Positions 33,891 through 46,652 are shown, counted from the first letter of the stretch. The stretch: DNA of 64,000 nt from Maniola hyperantus (GCF_902806685.2 NC_048546.1:6448001-6512000); one strand, 5' to 3'. Notes: generated by a model not told the origin, from the letters alone. Numbers and translations: made by a program.

Positions 33891-34478
33891 GGAGGTATAT
33901 ACATATTAATTTTGTGTGTTTACTGATTTTATTTTTATGATCGATTGATAAACTTTTTTTTTAAATGAATCTCTTTGTTGCTGACCATCAAATATTGCGT
34001 ACGCTTGGGTATTATGTACATTGCGCTTAATTGAGTAGGCTTGTAAATTAATAATTTAATGACTTTGACCTCTCGTTTGATCTCATAATGCACACGGGAA
34101 GACGTATCGACCTCATTAAGAAGACGACACGGTTTCTTAATGGACAGTGGACTGTTTACATTTTCGTTCTGTTTCGTCTTGTTGCCTCACTTTATCGCGA
34201 TCACCTCTTAATCTATTTATTGTAACTGATTTTAATTTTGATACATAACTTAGCCACACACTGCGTTTTATTTTTACGGCTTTAGTAACAGAACAAGGGG
34301 ATATACTAGGTGATAAAATGTTAACCATTATCAAAAGTGCTACGTTACCTATATGCCTCATACCTGAAGAGAGCTTCTTTTGGCGGTAATAACTGCAAAG
34401 TGCTCTTTTTAAATCTTTTTTAACTTATACTTCTTTAAATCCATGAGAACAATTTGATTGTGACATTTATTTTTAATA
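33891..34478. other. AT-rich unique DNA
   Basis: No feature recognised. Confidence 0.4.
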
Positions 34479-34649
34479 ATAAAGCTTATTTAACACTACG
34501 GGATACAAAATATATTATAGTCCGGTCAATTTTGGTGTTCCTAGCATTCATACCAATTTTTACTCTAAAAATGTGTACGAATGTTGGGAACGGCAATATT
34601 GACCGGACTATAATATAATTTATACCCCGTAGTCTGAAAAAAGCTTAAT
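34479..34649. mobile_element. Foldback MITE-like element
   Basis: Long inverted arms (about 34479-34553 and 34576-34649). Paired landmarks are AAGCTT near the tips, ACTACGGG/CCCGTAGT, and ATTATAGTCCGGTCAAT with its complement near the centre. The inner 40 bp of the arms are the best conserved. No coding. Confidence 0.75.
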
Positions 34650-36473
34650 ACCTTGTCAGTTGTCAAAAGAGGGGCGGCTCTTCCAACATTAATGGTCAAA
34701 ACTTATCTATTTTAGTTTTATTGGCACTGGAAAATTTTGATTATTTATACTAGATTTCGTTCTTCCCAATATAGTATTTTTCTGGGAAATATTATGAATA
34801 TTCTATTTTATAATCATTTAAAAAGGTGGCTCTTGTCATAACTATTATATACTTACCTAATCATACTGTTAATTAATTTTCTTGGCACTTTTAATTTATT
34901 TAGTTACCTATAAACTCCGAGGGATTAAGTTTCACGATGTGGCTATAATACTCTTCACTATTCGTAAGCTAGTAAGGAACCCAATTTAGGGTCACTTTCA
35001 CCAGTTCATGACTATCTGACTATTTAAAACGTGGTTAAATATTCTTTTAATGACCACCCTAAATGTATTTTATTAGACACGAGAAGCTGAGAGTTCGGGA
35101 TCGGCTTCGCCTCTAAATGGTACAGATTAAAAATTGTACACATTACGTTCTCTTTTATAGCCTTTTAAATTTTTTGTTTTACATTTAAATTAATTGAGCG
35201 CAAACAAGACCCAGTTTATGAGGTAAAAATACAAGCCTCATCACATATTCAATTGTGACTACTAATAGACTACGAGACAGGTAGGTTCAGCATTCGAAGC
35301 GTTTAAAGTGCATTAACGATGAAAGCCGTTTTTCATCAGTTTTATTGCCATGATTGCTCGTAAACTACCCAAGGCTACGTTTTAATTATTAGAACAAGTG
35401 AAGTATTAAATGTCCCTCCGTTATTAGAAGCTATTGCTAAATCCCTTTTATTTATTTCGCTGTTTACGCGTGACATTTTATTGTTTCTGGGCCGAGCTGC
35501 GTACATTACGGTTAATAGCCCGGTGCGATATCGCCGTTTTGAAATATCGTTAATCCAATCGAGCCGGATAAGTAATTCCTCGCCTGCAGCGAGCTACATA
35601 CATTTAGAGTCTTTTCGAAGCGGTTAATAGCATCCCTAATGCGCTTATTAGATCGGCCGTCTCATTTTATTTACAAAAAATAAAATAATTACACAGTAAT
35701 ATTCAGAGTTAATGGTCTTCGTGATATATTTATTGCTTTAATATGCGCGCATGTACGAGAGCGCGGACGACATTATATATTAATACGAACATATTTTTTT
35801 CGATAAATATTCATGAGCGATAGAGGCATTGCGATACATTACAAGGGCCATAAGTCAACGAAACGTAGCTCGGCCGGCGCGCTGCGGCGCTGGCGCCTCA
35901 GTCGGTCGTCGCCCGTGCTGTGCTTGCTCGCTCTACATCATTCACGGTACCACGTATGCTTCGCTGCGTCTCGTCTAGCGGCATGTCGACACAGTGCGAC
36001 TTCATATTTTTATGACGTTTTTATTCGTTTACACTGTCCACACATAGTTTAACTGTTGGAGACATTAAAATAAAAAAATATACATTGTTTTAGTTGTGTA
36101 TACGTTTTTAATGTGATTACGACTCTCGGGTACTTAAAATATGTTTTTATTACTTTAAACGATGTATTGATACCTTCCTACGTTTGTCCCTTATATTATA
36201 GGAAAAGGCTTACAAAGAAATCGAATGAGGTTTTAATACAACCCACGTCAATATGAAGCTCGTTCGTGGCACGAGCGGCACGCGCCCTCCACCCACTTAC
36301 ACTTTTGTAGTAAAAGTGATTTAGTACTATTTAACAGAATTAGATTTTTTCCTTATCCAAGAAACATTTATGCACTATCCTTATGTGCATCTTTTGGTTA
36401 ATTTTTCAATAAAATCTTTTCTTTCTAGTAAAAACTAAGCGTAATTTACTCGTGGTGTTTTTCTTTCTTCAGC
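34650..36473. other. Unique DNA; mixed-composition stretch 35400-35660
   Basis: No gene recognised. 35450-35660 has balanced composition, a perfect GCGATATCGC palindrome and several TAAT/ATTA cores without repeat hallmarks, so it could be a conserved non-coding element. A 79-codon frame at 35813-36052 crosses a GC-rich patch and has no recognised domain. Confidence 0.3.
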
Positions 36474-36840
36474 CGCGAAAGCGTCCGCCTCCTATTCGGG
36501 AGTTTGGGGGTTTGATCAGCTAGCTACTGAGCACGGGTTTCCTCTCATACTGAGAAGGGTCTGACACGCTGGCCCAATGCGGATTGCCAGATTTCACACA
36601 CCTTTGAAAACATGAAGAACTTTCAGGCATGCAGGTTTCCTCACGATGTTGTCGTTCATCGTTAAATCAAGTGATATTTAATTGTTTTTAAAAACTCACA
36701 TGAGTAACTCCGAAAAGTAAGAGGTGCGTGCTTGGGATCGAACCCCTGATCTCTCGAAAAGAAGGCGGACGCTATCACCGCTTTTTCAAAAACACACAAA
36801 ACTCTGAAAAGTTAGAGGTGCGTGATCAAACCACTAGGCT
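36474..36840. mobile_element. SINE family A cluster: inverted and nested pieces
   Basis: Three pieces. 36474-36520 is a plus-strand head scrap (GCGTCCGCCTCCTATTCGGG). 36521-36785 is a minus-strand copy from tail-proximal GAGCACGGGTTTCCTCTCA to head AAGGCGGACGC. 36786-36840 is a further minus-strand head scrap (AACTCTGAAAAGTTAGAGG). The head scraps face each other across the main copy, pointing to recombination or insertion of one SINE into another. Confidence 0.75.
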
Positions 36841-37607
36841 ATCATAAATAATAATGGCGTAGCAAAGCACAATCATAGAAGCTACGAGAGTATCATCAGT
36901 GGCTATCATCCCACACGCGCATTCGTTCCGGCTGTCGGCTGTACGGTGCTCCTCTACATTCGCTACCGTGTCAAGCCTTACATTCAAGCCTTTGCCGACG
37001 TCCAATTTATTAAAACCTACATAGTAGTATACCTATCACCCTATAGTACGCGACAGGTGCCAATGGGATCCCATTACCCACTAAGCTTCCGCTGTTCGTC
37101 GAGTTTCATTTTATGAATATACCTAATACAAATTTTGGGCTTTAGATTGTAACAGTAACTGCGGTATTTGATTACATATAATACGCAATTAACCTTCTTT
37201 ATGACGCTACTTCTCAAATTTTATTACATTTTGATAATATCGGTAATAAAGTGAAAATTATCCCTAACCATAATATTTAGAGCATGCGATGTCAACCTTT
37301 ATTATGCGATGAAATCTATTCTGCTTAATTTTATTACATAGACATAACATAAACTATCTATTTTGTGGGTAGGTAATATGAAGCCTTTTTATATTCAGTT
37401 CGATTTTCAAATAATATTTCCGTGCTACCTAATGAGGAGGTTTCCAGGCAATGTCCGAGAAAATTTTCATAGATGGCGCTGAATACTACCACCACTAAAG
37501 ATGAAAAATAATATCTAAATCTATTATGATCTACGCAAATGTTTATGGGCTGCGGAAATCTCTAGTCTCAACATGAGGTGACTCGTTTGCTCGCTATTTT
37601 TGTATTA
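36841..37607. other. Unique DNA with one MITE scrap
   Basis: The segment 37047-37070 (TATAGTACGCGACAGGT) is the tip of the MITE family seen at 26451. Otherwise nothing recognised. Confidence 0.4.
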
Positions 37608-37654
37608 AAAAACCGGCCAAGTGCGTGTCAGGCTCGCACAACGAGGGTTCCGTA
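37608..37654 (+). repeat. Interspersed repeat, left part, split by LTR element
   Basis: AAAAACCGGCCAAGTGCGTG to GGTTCCGTA: the outer end of the family seen at 52217. The sequence resumes at 46346 with AACAGTCGTA. The intact copy at 52217-52270 shows the same two segments nearly contiguous. Confidence 0.85.
37651..37654. repeat. 4-bp target-site duplication CGTA (left)
   Basis: CGTA directly before the left LTR; the same four bases follow the right LTR at 46342-46345. Confidence 0.85.
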
Positions 37655-37928
37655 TATAAACAACTTAACCTCCAATCCGGGTTTATTAGTCTTGGGATGA
37701 CCCTAATATGAATCAAACGCAGTTCCGATGTCCACAGTCTTATATTCAGGTACACTTGTAACATCCACTTAGTTTATATCTAGCTTAATTAATCACCTAG
37801 TACTTATATCTCGCTTAATTACTTTTATCTCGTCCATCTTTTTCTCTCACTGCGTCCGTCCGACGCCGCTACCACTGTCACACCTCCACTCACGGGTGAC
37901 AGATGGCAGGTTTTCTGTGTTGCCTACA
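37655..37928 (-). repeat. Left LTR (3' LTR in inferred orientation)
   Basis: 274 bp, from TATAAACAACTTAACC to GTTGCCTACA on the plus strand. On the minus strand it reads TGTAGGCAAC...TTTATA. It holds an AATAAA polyadenylation signal (complement at about 37682-37687) and TATA-like GATATAAG strings. No difference from the right copy noticed. Confidence 0.9.
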
Positions 37929-40900
37929 GTCGTCCATCCTGCTCCAGATATGTCCTCATATCTGACCACTCGGCCTTCCAACCGAGGGTAATGCCCTCAT
38001 ACCCATAACTCAATAGGAGCAACATAGAATACCTTAACAGTCCTATATTATAATTAATATGATTAGTATAATAATTCCTCTAACAGATCAAAGCTAACAT
38101 TGTTAGATTTAACAAGTGCACAAAACAAGTGCCAATGAGACCTACAAAATACTGGTATCAATAATCATTATGTACATTGCAATCAACATCTTTAAGTCTA
38201 ATTCTTATAAATACACAACAAATCACACTGAGATAAGTAAATAGTAAATACTATAAGTCATTCTGATTTAAGCTTGATATTAAGAAAATTGTATGATCTA
38301 GTTATTGTTAGTGATATACGTATACAACCCATTCACAATAGTATAATCAAATATTGAAATCAACACAATTTATGTTAATACTTAATACAAGGAAATTATA
38401 GTGAAATCAATAATTTTATTTTTAAATATTATTATGAACTACATATTCTTCAAGTTTGTATTTGTATTTAGTAATACGTGAATAAATATTTGCATGGCAA
38501 ATGTGGCAATACTAATTATGAGAATTATAAAACATCTTTGGTAATTTGCATTTAAAGCGAATAAAATATAATCAACCTTAAACAAAACAACAACGAGGAA
38601 AGAAAAGAAGGATAGTGAATTATCACCAACTTGAATTCTGAGTGCTAAGTACTCTATGATTTTAAACAATGTCACTATCAGTTTTCAATTAAAGTAAGTT
38701 TGTTTGCCCTTTCCTTCTTACCACTGTAATGACATGAATTCTAATCCTACATAATGCTCTAATGCAACACAAATTACAATATTTTCACTAGTATATACAT
38801 TTTAAGAGATATGGTAAGAGTTGTTGGATCCCATTGACCATTACTAACACTTTATACAAAATTAATCACAAAGTTTTACAATATACTAATGAACCTAACT
38901 ACTTCTGTAGACTTCATAATTTCTTTAAACTTAAAAATAAATTAAAAGAATATCTTATAATCCAATGTTCTCATACAATTGATGAATATTTGATATGAGT
39001 TGACCTTGATTATAATGTCTTTGTAGTGTTTCATGCATTACCAATTTGACTATCGTGAATTGACATTTAATTATTCTCAAGTGGTACCTACTGATTGACA
39101 CCGTTGAAAAAAAAAATAAAAAATATATATATATATATTACAATATAAGTATGTAACGTAAAACAAATAATAAGAAAACAATATGCCAATCTTTAATTGC
39201 ATATATGTAGTATTATACTAAGCAATATCGGTAAGTATATGAATAATGATTGTAAAATAATTTTGCAGACCAGAAAGGCAGAGATGTCGGCACAGATATT
39301 ATGTGACCATATTTTGTACTCTACTTGAATAACAATAAAAGATAATTACCTATCAAATTGAGTTATTGAATATTGAACCTATGTCTACGAAGTCAAGATA
39401 AATAATATGGTTAAATGTAGTTGTTATTATTAATAAGTACTAAGATCGAAACAAACCACAATGTATTCTAAGGAGACCCCAATAATCATATTATTCCAGA
39501 AATTTAAAGAAACATGAATCCACTAATTGATAATGATACACACAGTACAGATCACTATGAGATCTACAATGTGTAAAATGTAATTCTATATTTTCAAATA
39601 ACTGAGACGACTGCCTCTGACTGTATCTCGATTGTAGCACAACAAATACTATTATTAATATAACAAAATAAGTCACAATGATGTTAGCCAAGGTATTATT
39701 GTATTATTATAAACTCGTTACCTGTGATGCCCCATATCATCCTTGCACTAGGGGCAGATGCATGCATAACTGTGTCTACCATAAGCCCCGTAAGTGCGAT
39801 AGAGAGCGCAACAGACGGCGTTTTGTTGCCCCATTTTATTGTCTCGCAAGCAACGAGTCCTTCATGGCACTATAGACTTAATTGATGTAACATACAATAA
39901 AATCTGATTTCTGGAAACTTCCATTCTTGTACATTCTTGAGCGCGTAAGGACGAACGATGCCAGAGACCCTCGTCCTCTTATGATAATATGGTTAACTTG
40001 AACACGGTGATTGAGGACAAACAGCACCAAACGCTGCACCAACCCAGCGTCATGCTGAGCCGTGAATTGCCGCATCGGTCACCGTTGCTTGTCTCGTGTC
40101 AGTGTGTAACAAATGAATGACAAAGATGTAGGAAATTATTTCGTGATACATTGGTGTACTTATACGCTTTAATAACATATCAGCGATCCATACATTAATA
40201 CCTAGCGAGTGAAGTAAGCAAGCCTTCGTGCGCGAACTGCTTATATAGTCTATTGGAATAGATGTTACTTGAAATAGTATTTAAGAATTTGCTCTTTACT
40301 GTGCTGTTTCCACCAAACATCAACGTAATACAATGAGTGACTGCGAAGATGTACATTAACATGAACCGATATTTAGCATTTACAATCAGCATGTCATTTT
40401 AGATCTACTTTAAAGGGTCTATACAACTTCTAGCTACTACGTACCGAATTCAGCAAGACATAATTAATATATCATTACGGAATACGTCAATTATAAGAAC
40501 TTTAATTTGAATTTAAGTAACCCTTGAACATTAGTGAGTATCTGCTAGAACAGGTAAAGTGATTTCCAACCATGATATCTACTTCTGTACCTCTATTCTG
40601 TAGATAAATCTATTATTATTAATAAAAAGGATACACCCTTTCCACTTGCCGACCCCGAATTAGTCTGCTTGTTTTCCATCAAATTAACTAGACTCCCTCT
40701 TGTCACCATCGCGACCCGATCAGTTGCTGAAGTTCATACTGAAGATCACCGTCCACTCGCATCGGGATTATCGAATCAGGTTTTACCAGACTATTATTGT
40801 TCGTCATTTTTCAGACGCTTCGTCAGCCGTTTTCCAATTCGTTTGTTGGTTCTTACTAGGACCAGCTTTTGTCACCGGAATACGATCCATTGTTTACGTC

Positions 40901-41125
40901 AGTATTGCCACCTTCCATTTGTCATTCTTGATTCCTTATTCTTAGGTCTATATTATAGTCAATGCTGCCCTCCTTTGGCACGATTGCTACAAAATCAAAA
41001 ATTTCCACTTGCTGTATGTCACAATTGGGACATGAATTAAATTTTCCAATAACAATATGTCTCATTTGGAACATATAAAATAGACAACCTTTGACACAAT
41101 TGGGACAAGTTATATTACATAAACT
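37929..41125. other. Interior of LARD-like element, left part: no coding recognised
   Basis: AT-rich, with a (TA)n run at about 39124-39139. Short frames only, e.g. 78 codons at 38439-38675 (-) with hydrophobic low-complexity content, and overlapping 123- and 81-codon frames at 40669-41040 and 40700-40945 (+) that I cannot relate to any family. Confidence 0.5.
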
Positions 41126-41762
41126 ATTCTCAGTAATTACCGCTTATCACACCAGGAATAAGTCCATACATAAGTCGGTATTCTTTTCTCCCATTTGCCA
41201 CTTGGTTCATCATAAAATATTCTCAGGAATCACCGCTTATCACACGAGGAATAAGTCCATACATAAGTCGGTATTCGTTTTTCCTATTTGCTTGTTGGCT
41301 TATCATAAACTATTCTCAAGAATCACCGCTTATCTCACCAGGAATAAGTCCATACATAAGTCGGTATTCTTTTCTCTCATTTGCCGGTTGGTTCATCATA
41401 AAATATTCTCAGGAATCACCGCTTATCACACCAGGAATAAATCCATACATAAGTCGGTATTCTTTTCAACTATTCTCAGGAATCACCGCTTATCGCACCA
41501 GGAATAAGTCCATACATAAGTCGGTATTCGTTTCCCTTATTTGCTTGTTAGGTTATCATAAAATACTCTCAAGAATCGCCGCTTATCACACCAGGAATAA
41601 GTCCATACATAAGTCGGTATTCTTTTCAGATATTCTCAGGAATCACCGCTTATCGCACCAGGAGTAAGTCCATACATAAGTCGGTATTCGTTTCTAATAT
41701 TCTCAGGGATCACCGCTTATCGCACCAGGACTAAGTCCATACATAAGTCGGTATCCTTTTCT
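41126..41762 (+). repeat. Tandem repeat, eight copies of a ~62-bp unit
   Basis: Core from ATTCTCAGGAATCACCGC to AAGTCGGTATTCTTTTC, with starts near 41126, 41219, 41312, 41405, 41471, 41567, 41632 and 41699. The first steps are 93 bp because a ~31-bp spacer (CATTTGCCxxTTGGTTCATC type) separates cores; later steps alternate 66, 96, 65 and 67 bp as the spacer is lost or kept. Within the core ACCGCTTAT and ATAAGTCGGT can pair as a short stem. 93 and 66 are multiples of three, which keeps a 138-codon frame open (41091-41507) with a 31-residue repeat; no family recognised and probably incidental. Confidence 0.9.
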
Positions 41763-44700
41763 CTTATTCACTGGTTGTCAGTTCGTTTAGAGTCTAAAAA
41801 TAATAATCACATTCATAACAATGACACGTTATATCATAACAATATTAAACACCATTTTTTTTTTTTATTAGCTTCCCCAAGACAGCCACCAGAAGCGATT
41901 ATTTGTGTACAGTCAATAGAATGAATATTATAGTGTCAACGTTTATGGCAAACCCGCTAAGTGTTTGCTCCCTTAATATCTCATTTGATTAATCTTCTTC
42001 TTAATTTGCTTTATGGCTTTCAGTAATTTGATTAATGATTTGAAAGACTAGTTATCGAGACTATTGAACTCAACACTCAAATCGATATTCTCAACTATTT
42101 GTGGAGTATCTACAGTAGTAAACATCTTTAGTTCACCGTGGGCTCTACCGCGGTTGTTTGACAGCTACAATGTCACGATCGCAATCATCTCTGATTGGTT
42201 AATGCCCGCCCACTACTGGCCACAATGCATTGCTGCAACAAGAATCGCACAAATTCAGCCAATCAGAACAATAATGATTGATGCAGGTTTTAGACAATCG
42301 CCCTACGTGTAATGTCTGCAGGTGATAATAATTGTGCAACTCGTTTGAAATTTTAATATAATTTAAGGGCACACACACAAGAGACAAATCCGTCTTTTGT
42401 TTATAATAATTATATTAATAATTTATTTATTTAGTAAAAATATGCATCTCATAAGCTCCTTTTTCCAAAGTCAAATGGCTAGTCAAAATTTGGGCAGTAA
42501 AGGTAGGGAATCCGTTTCTCCACTATTTATCCGATGGGGCTTGCAAGGTTAAGATTTACACTTCTCTGTATACTGACAATTTCATTTCTTATTTCAGATC
42601 TAAACCTAAGTCAGAGATCGAATTATTCGTGCATTATTTATACCCGAGAAACAACGATATGATAAAATTATGTGTTAGTAGGCTATATAAAGAAATACAA
42701 CAATCCAGACCCTGTTATACATAACATTGCCACAGTCATTGCCGCTTCATTTAATAACACCTTCGTAACTCTCTTTTGTTATTAGAGACACATGTTTTAA
42801 AGTTTCCTTTACTCGTACATAAAAATTGAACTTCGTAACTTAGTATTTCTTTCTAATTTCTATTATTACAGCAGATAGTATCATCTATTAAGTTGGTAAG
42901 CCAATCCAATAATAACAACAGTAAATATGATGTACTTGGTAGTTAACCTGTTGTTCAGTGTGTGTTTTTCCGAGGTAGTAAGTACCTAAAGGCTTTGATT
43001 TATGAAAGCAGATTGTACAACAAGGGCACCAAACAAGCCACTTGAGCCGAGTTATAAACACTGATTTTCACTTCGATTGCGAGGAAATGTAACAATATAA
43101 TATTACTATAAGTACATATCTATAGATTGACCGAAAAGAGTAGGGATTAAATGAGGGTGCTGTAATGAGTTTGTAGGTAGGTATAGGTCGCAACCTCAAT
43201 ACAAGTGCAAAAGTTCACTGGCACCATAGAAATTACATAAATTCTTTCTCATCCATATGTCATTCAGAGAGACTGTTGTTTACCTCTAAATACCTTGTGT
43301 ATAACAGCATGAAACGCACTTTAGTCCTCTTATAGCCTGCGTAAAATAGAACCTTACGAGCATGAGAAGTGGAAACGTGTTTTTATTTTATTATTATTTT
43401 TATTTTCCAAATTCTAAAAATCACGAATGCATGTCATCTATTAGTATAAGAGGATGTCAGCTACTAGTGACTTTATATGAATGTGATAGCTCACATAATT
43501 TTACCTTTTTTAATTATAAAACTCTAAGAACATTTGAAAGAACCACTGTTATGCTGATAAATAAATATTTTAATTCAAGTCCATTTATTTATTTTCATCT
43601 GATCTGATCAGTTAAATTCACTTTAGGTTAATATAATAATGATTCAATTCATTTTCCTTTCATAACCTCACCTCTCCTTAAATGGTGGTTGCAGCAAATG
43701 TAATTTATAATTTCCACAAGGGTGAGCAAACGGAACAAAAGTACATACTAGCACTTAATATAAATTTTATTGGTATAAGAATCAAATAAAATTCCAACAT
43801 CCACATGGCTACTTTCGTGAGCATGAGTGTTGTATGTCTTTCTGTTTCTGGTATGTACATAGTTAGATTAATTCAAACCTGATATTTCATACCCTATACT
43901 TACTAGGTATTCAAAGTAATCTAATAACTCTAATTTGGTCGAATAAGTAAACCTACAGATTCAAAATAGGTTCAATGTTACCTACTTTATCTAGTGGACC
44001 AATTAATTATTTATTAGCTGATCCACCCCAGGTCTAATTTTCCAAAATCTTTTCTTTATGTCCAGTAGTAGCTTAGTAGAGAACTCAAATCATATTTGAT
44101 TATGCAGGGCCTGCGGGTTGATCTATGTCTGTCAGTACATAATACAGACTATTCAGTCGGTAGATAGGTATTCAATGGGTGCATCTGGCAATCGACTCTA
44201 TTAGTCTCCCTATCACTGTCTATCATTCTCACAACCATACCATGCCTACCATAGACCCAAATCCAAAAATCTTACATTAAATGGTAGGTAATGAAAACAC
44301 ATGCACCTGACACATATTTCAGGCATTCTATCCTTAAATTGTACTAAAATATTACTATGTGTATAGTTAAGTATGTAATTATTTAATTAAAGAAGAATAA
44401 CTACTCATATTGAGACTATTCAATTCAAAGTTTTAAGACTTTATTTTAGTTACTAGGTAAACTAGATTTGCCTCAATTAACCATAGTAGTATTCAGATGT
44501 TTCTTACCTTCTTATTACTGTATTACATAACAATACCTTGAGGTTACAGCCTCCATCATAATGAGGCAGGCCGGGATGGCTTTTTTTTCTTTTGTATCAT
44601 TACAACAGGCCTCACACCAAGAGTTACTGTGTTCTTATCCGATCCATGCAGGTACATGACTGCTTCCAATCACAACTTGAAGGTTATGTGCACTTCTCCA

Positions 44701-46067
44701 CCACAGATGCAGGCCAAAACCACTTGTTCATCTCACATTCGTCGACCTCATCGTCAAGTCGGGGTCACAGGGTCGTGGACATCATCAGAAAAGTTGTCAA
44801 AACATGAAAAAAATGGTAACAGTTGAATAATCTCGGAAATATTTCATTTAAGTGACACCAGTATCAAGTACATACCTACTTGATTATATCAGACCCCTGT
44901 ATATAACCCAAATTTTGCACTAAAACCATTGATTGACCCATTGATGTAGATATGACCGTTGTTATTGTAAGATTATTATTTCTATTTTTAACTAAAGCAC
45001 ATGTACATATTTCTTTTTTTAAAATGATTGTTGAATGATTTAAATTAAGACTTGAATAAAATTATATTGTTAACATTACTTCCTAGATAGATAAAGTTAA
45101 GTAGATATTCATTCTAAATTTTCACATTTTATTATGCTATGATAATGTACTATAGGTAATAATTTACACACTCAGTTATTGGTTGAATGTGTTAGATCAA
45201 AACAGATTTAAGACCAAATTGTACCACATTCTAGCAAATAAACTCTATTTTTTATATTTCTACACTAGCTCATGTATCAAGTACTTACCTACATAATAAT
45301 CTAATTGTTTTCTTGATTCTACTTTAATATAGGTAGGTGCCTATTTGGTTTAAAGTATTTCATATCACTTATTACCTTATTTCGATTTTAAAATACAAGG
45401 TGTTAGTACTACTCTACTATAACTTCATAGATCAAATCTTGGGCTAGGTATGTCCCTACATAATAATCCATTAAAGCGGTCAGAACAAAACTATAATCCC
45501 TTACTTTGAACTCTCAAATAAGTCATAATGCTGATATCTACTTACTATTAATAATTATAGCCTTCACTTACTCTGTTCTAAAAGTATCAATTGGTAATAT
45601 TGTAACTTATCAAATACCTACTTAGGTATTTTGATGCAGTAATCTAACATTAGGCACTCTTAATATTCACCCATGCTTTAATGAACATCCACTGTAAGAA
45701 GGTAAGCACACAGATTCACCGTTTCAATACAACCTATGGATGCATTGGACCCATCGACCTACGTACTTCTGCTTGTTCCAGACAGTGCAAGGTGCTTTCC
45801 TCAAACCAATCTCTTGAGTAGTTGCGTTGGAGACAAGTCCTCCAACTCGATACAGGTCTACTCAAGTACTCCCAAAGTAATAGTGTAGCACCATTGTAGT
45901 TTGTATATATTTCATATTCACTTTGTTATTCGTTCAGGTAGGTTTCTTCATATAATTTCCGATATAAGTACCTAATAAATATGTTGCTATGCGTCTTGTA
46001 CAGGCACTTTTAACATCTTCCAGGATAGACCCGCATTTTTGGGCATGAATCACATCCAATCTTCTGA
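41763..46067. other. Interior of LARD-like element, right part: no coding recognised
   Basis: AT-rich, with a poly-T at about 41854-41868. 44580-44820 has a slightly more protein-like composition on both strands but is broken by stops. I could not identify gag, pol, env or a captured host gene. Confidence 0.5.
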
Positions 46068-46341
46068 TATAAACAACTTAACCTCCAATCCGGGTTTATT
46101 AGTCTTGGGATGACCCTAATATGAATCAAACGCAGTTCCGATGTCCACAGTCTTATATTCAGGTACACTTGTAACATCCACTTAGTTTATATCTAGCTTA
46201 ATTAATCACCTAGTACTTATATCTCGCTTAATTACTTTTATCTCGTCCATCTTTTTCTCTCACTGCGTCCGTCCGACGCCGCTACCACTGTCACACCTCC
46301 ACTCACGGGTGACAGATGGCAGGTTTTCTGTGTTGCCTACA
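46068..46341 (-). repeat. Right LTR (5' LTR in inferred orientation)
   Basis: Same 274 bp as 37655-37928 without visible change. Transcription would run leftwards from here into the interior. Confidence 0.9.
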
Positions 46342-46345
46342 CGTA
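46342..46345. repeat. 4-bp target-site duplication CGTA (right)
   Basis: Matches 37651-37654. Confidence 0.85.
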
Positions 46346-46652
46346 CAACAGTCGTATTTTTTCGACATTTTGCACGATAATTCAAAAACTATGATGCATA
46401 AAAATAAATAAAAATCTGTTTTAGAATGTGCAGGTGAAGACCTTTCATATGGTATCCCACTTGATATAGACACTCACTTCGAAAGTTGAAAATACTAATT
46501 ATTAATTTATGACCACAATTTTTTTTTTGTGTAATGTAACCACAAATTCACGGTCTTCAGATTTTTCCTCTAATGCCAGCTATAAGACCTACCTACCTGC
46601 CAAATTTCATAATTCTAGGTCAACGGGAAGTACCCTGTAGGTTTTTTGACAG

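Larger units (their letters stand above)
37655..46341 (-). mobile_element. Non-autonomous LTR retrotransposon, LARD-like, 8.7 kb
   Basis: Seen directly: 274-bp direct repeats at both ends, identical by eye; a 4-bp CGTA duplication; insertion into a recognisable older repeat; 8.14 kb of interior. Orientation is inferred as minus because the repeat then starts TGTAGGCAAC and contains AATAAA, and a purine-rich GGAGCAGGATGGACGAC lies just upstream of the 3' LTR (37929-37945). After the 5' LTR the interior starts TCAGAAG, which matches the first bases of a tRNA-Leu-type primer site but then diverges, so the primer site is unproven. No frame longer than 138 codons and no protease, RT, RNase H, integrase, zinc-knuckle gag or env motif was recognised. 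It would need another element's proteins. Alternative: a segmental duplication of a 274-bp repeat, which the target duplication argues against. Confidence 0.8.

Noticed and set aside
35813..36052. 79-codon frame in GC-rich patch
   Set aside because: No domain, no supporting signals; composition explains the lack of stops.
41126..41762. CRISPR-like regular repeat-spacer array
   Set aside because: Repeats are ~62 bp, the spacers are themselves related or missing, and the array lies inside an LTR element in an insect-type genome.
37655..46341. Endogenous retrovirus or errantivirus with env
   Set aside because: No gag, pol or env motif could be recognised in either strand of the interior.
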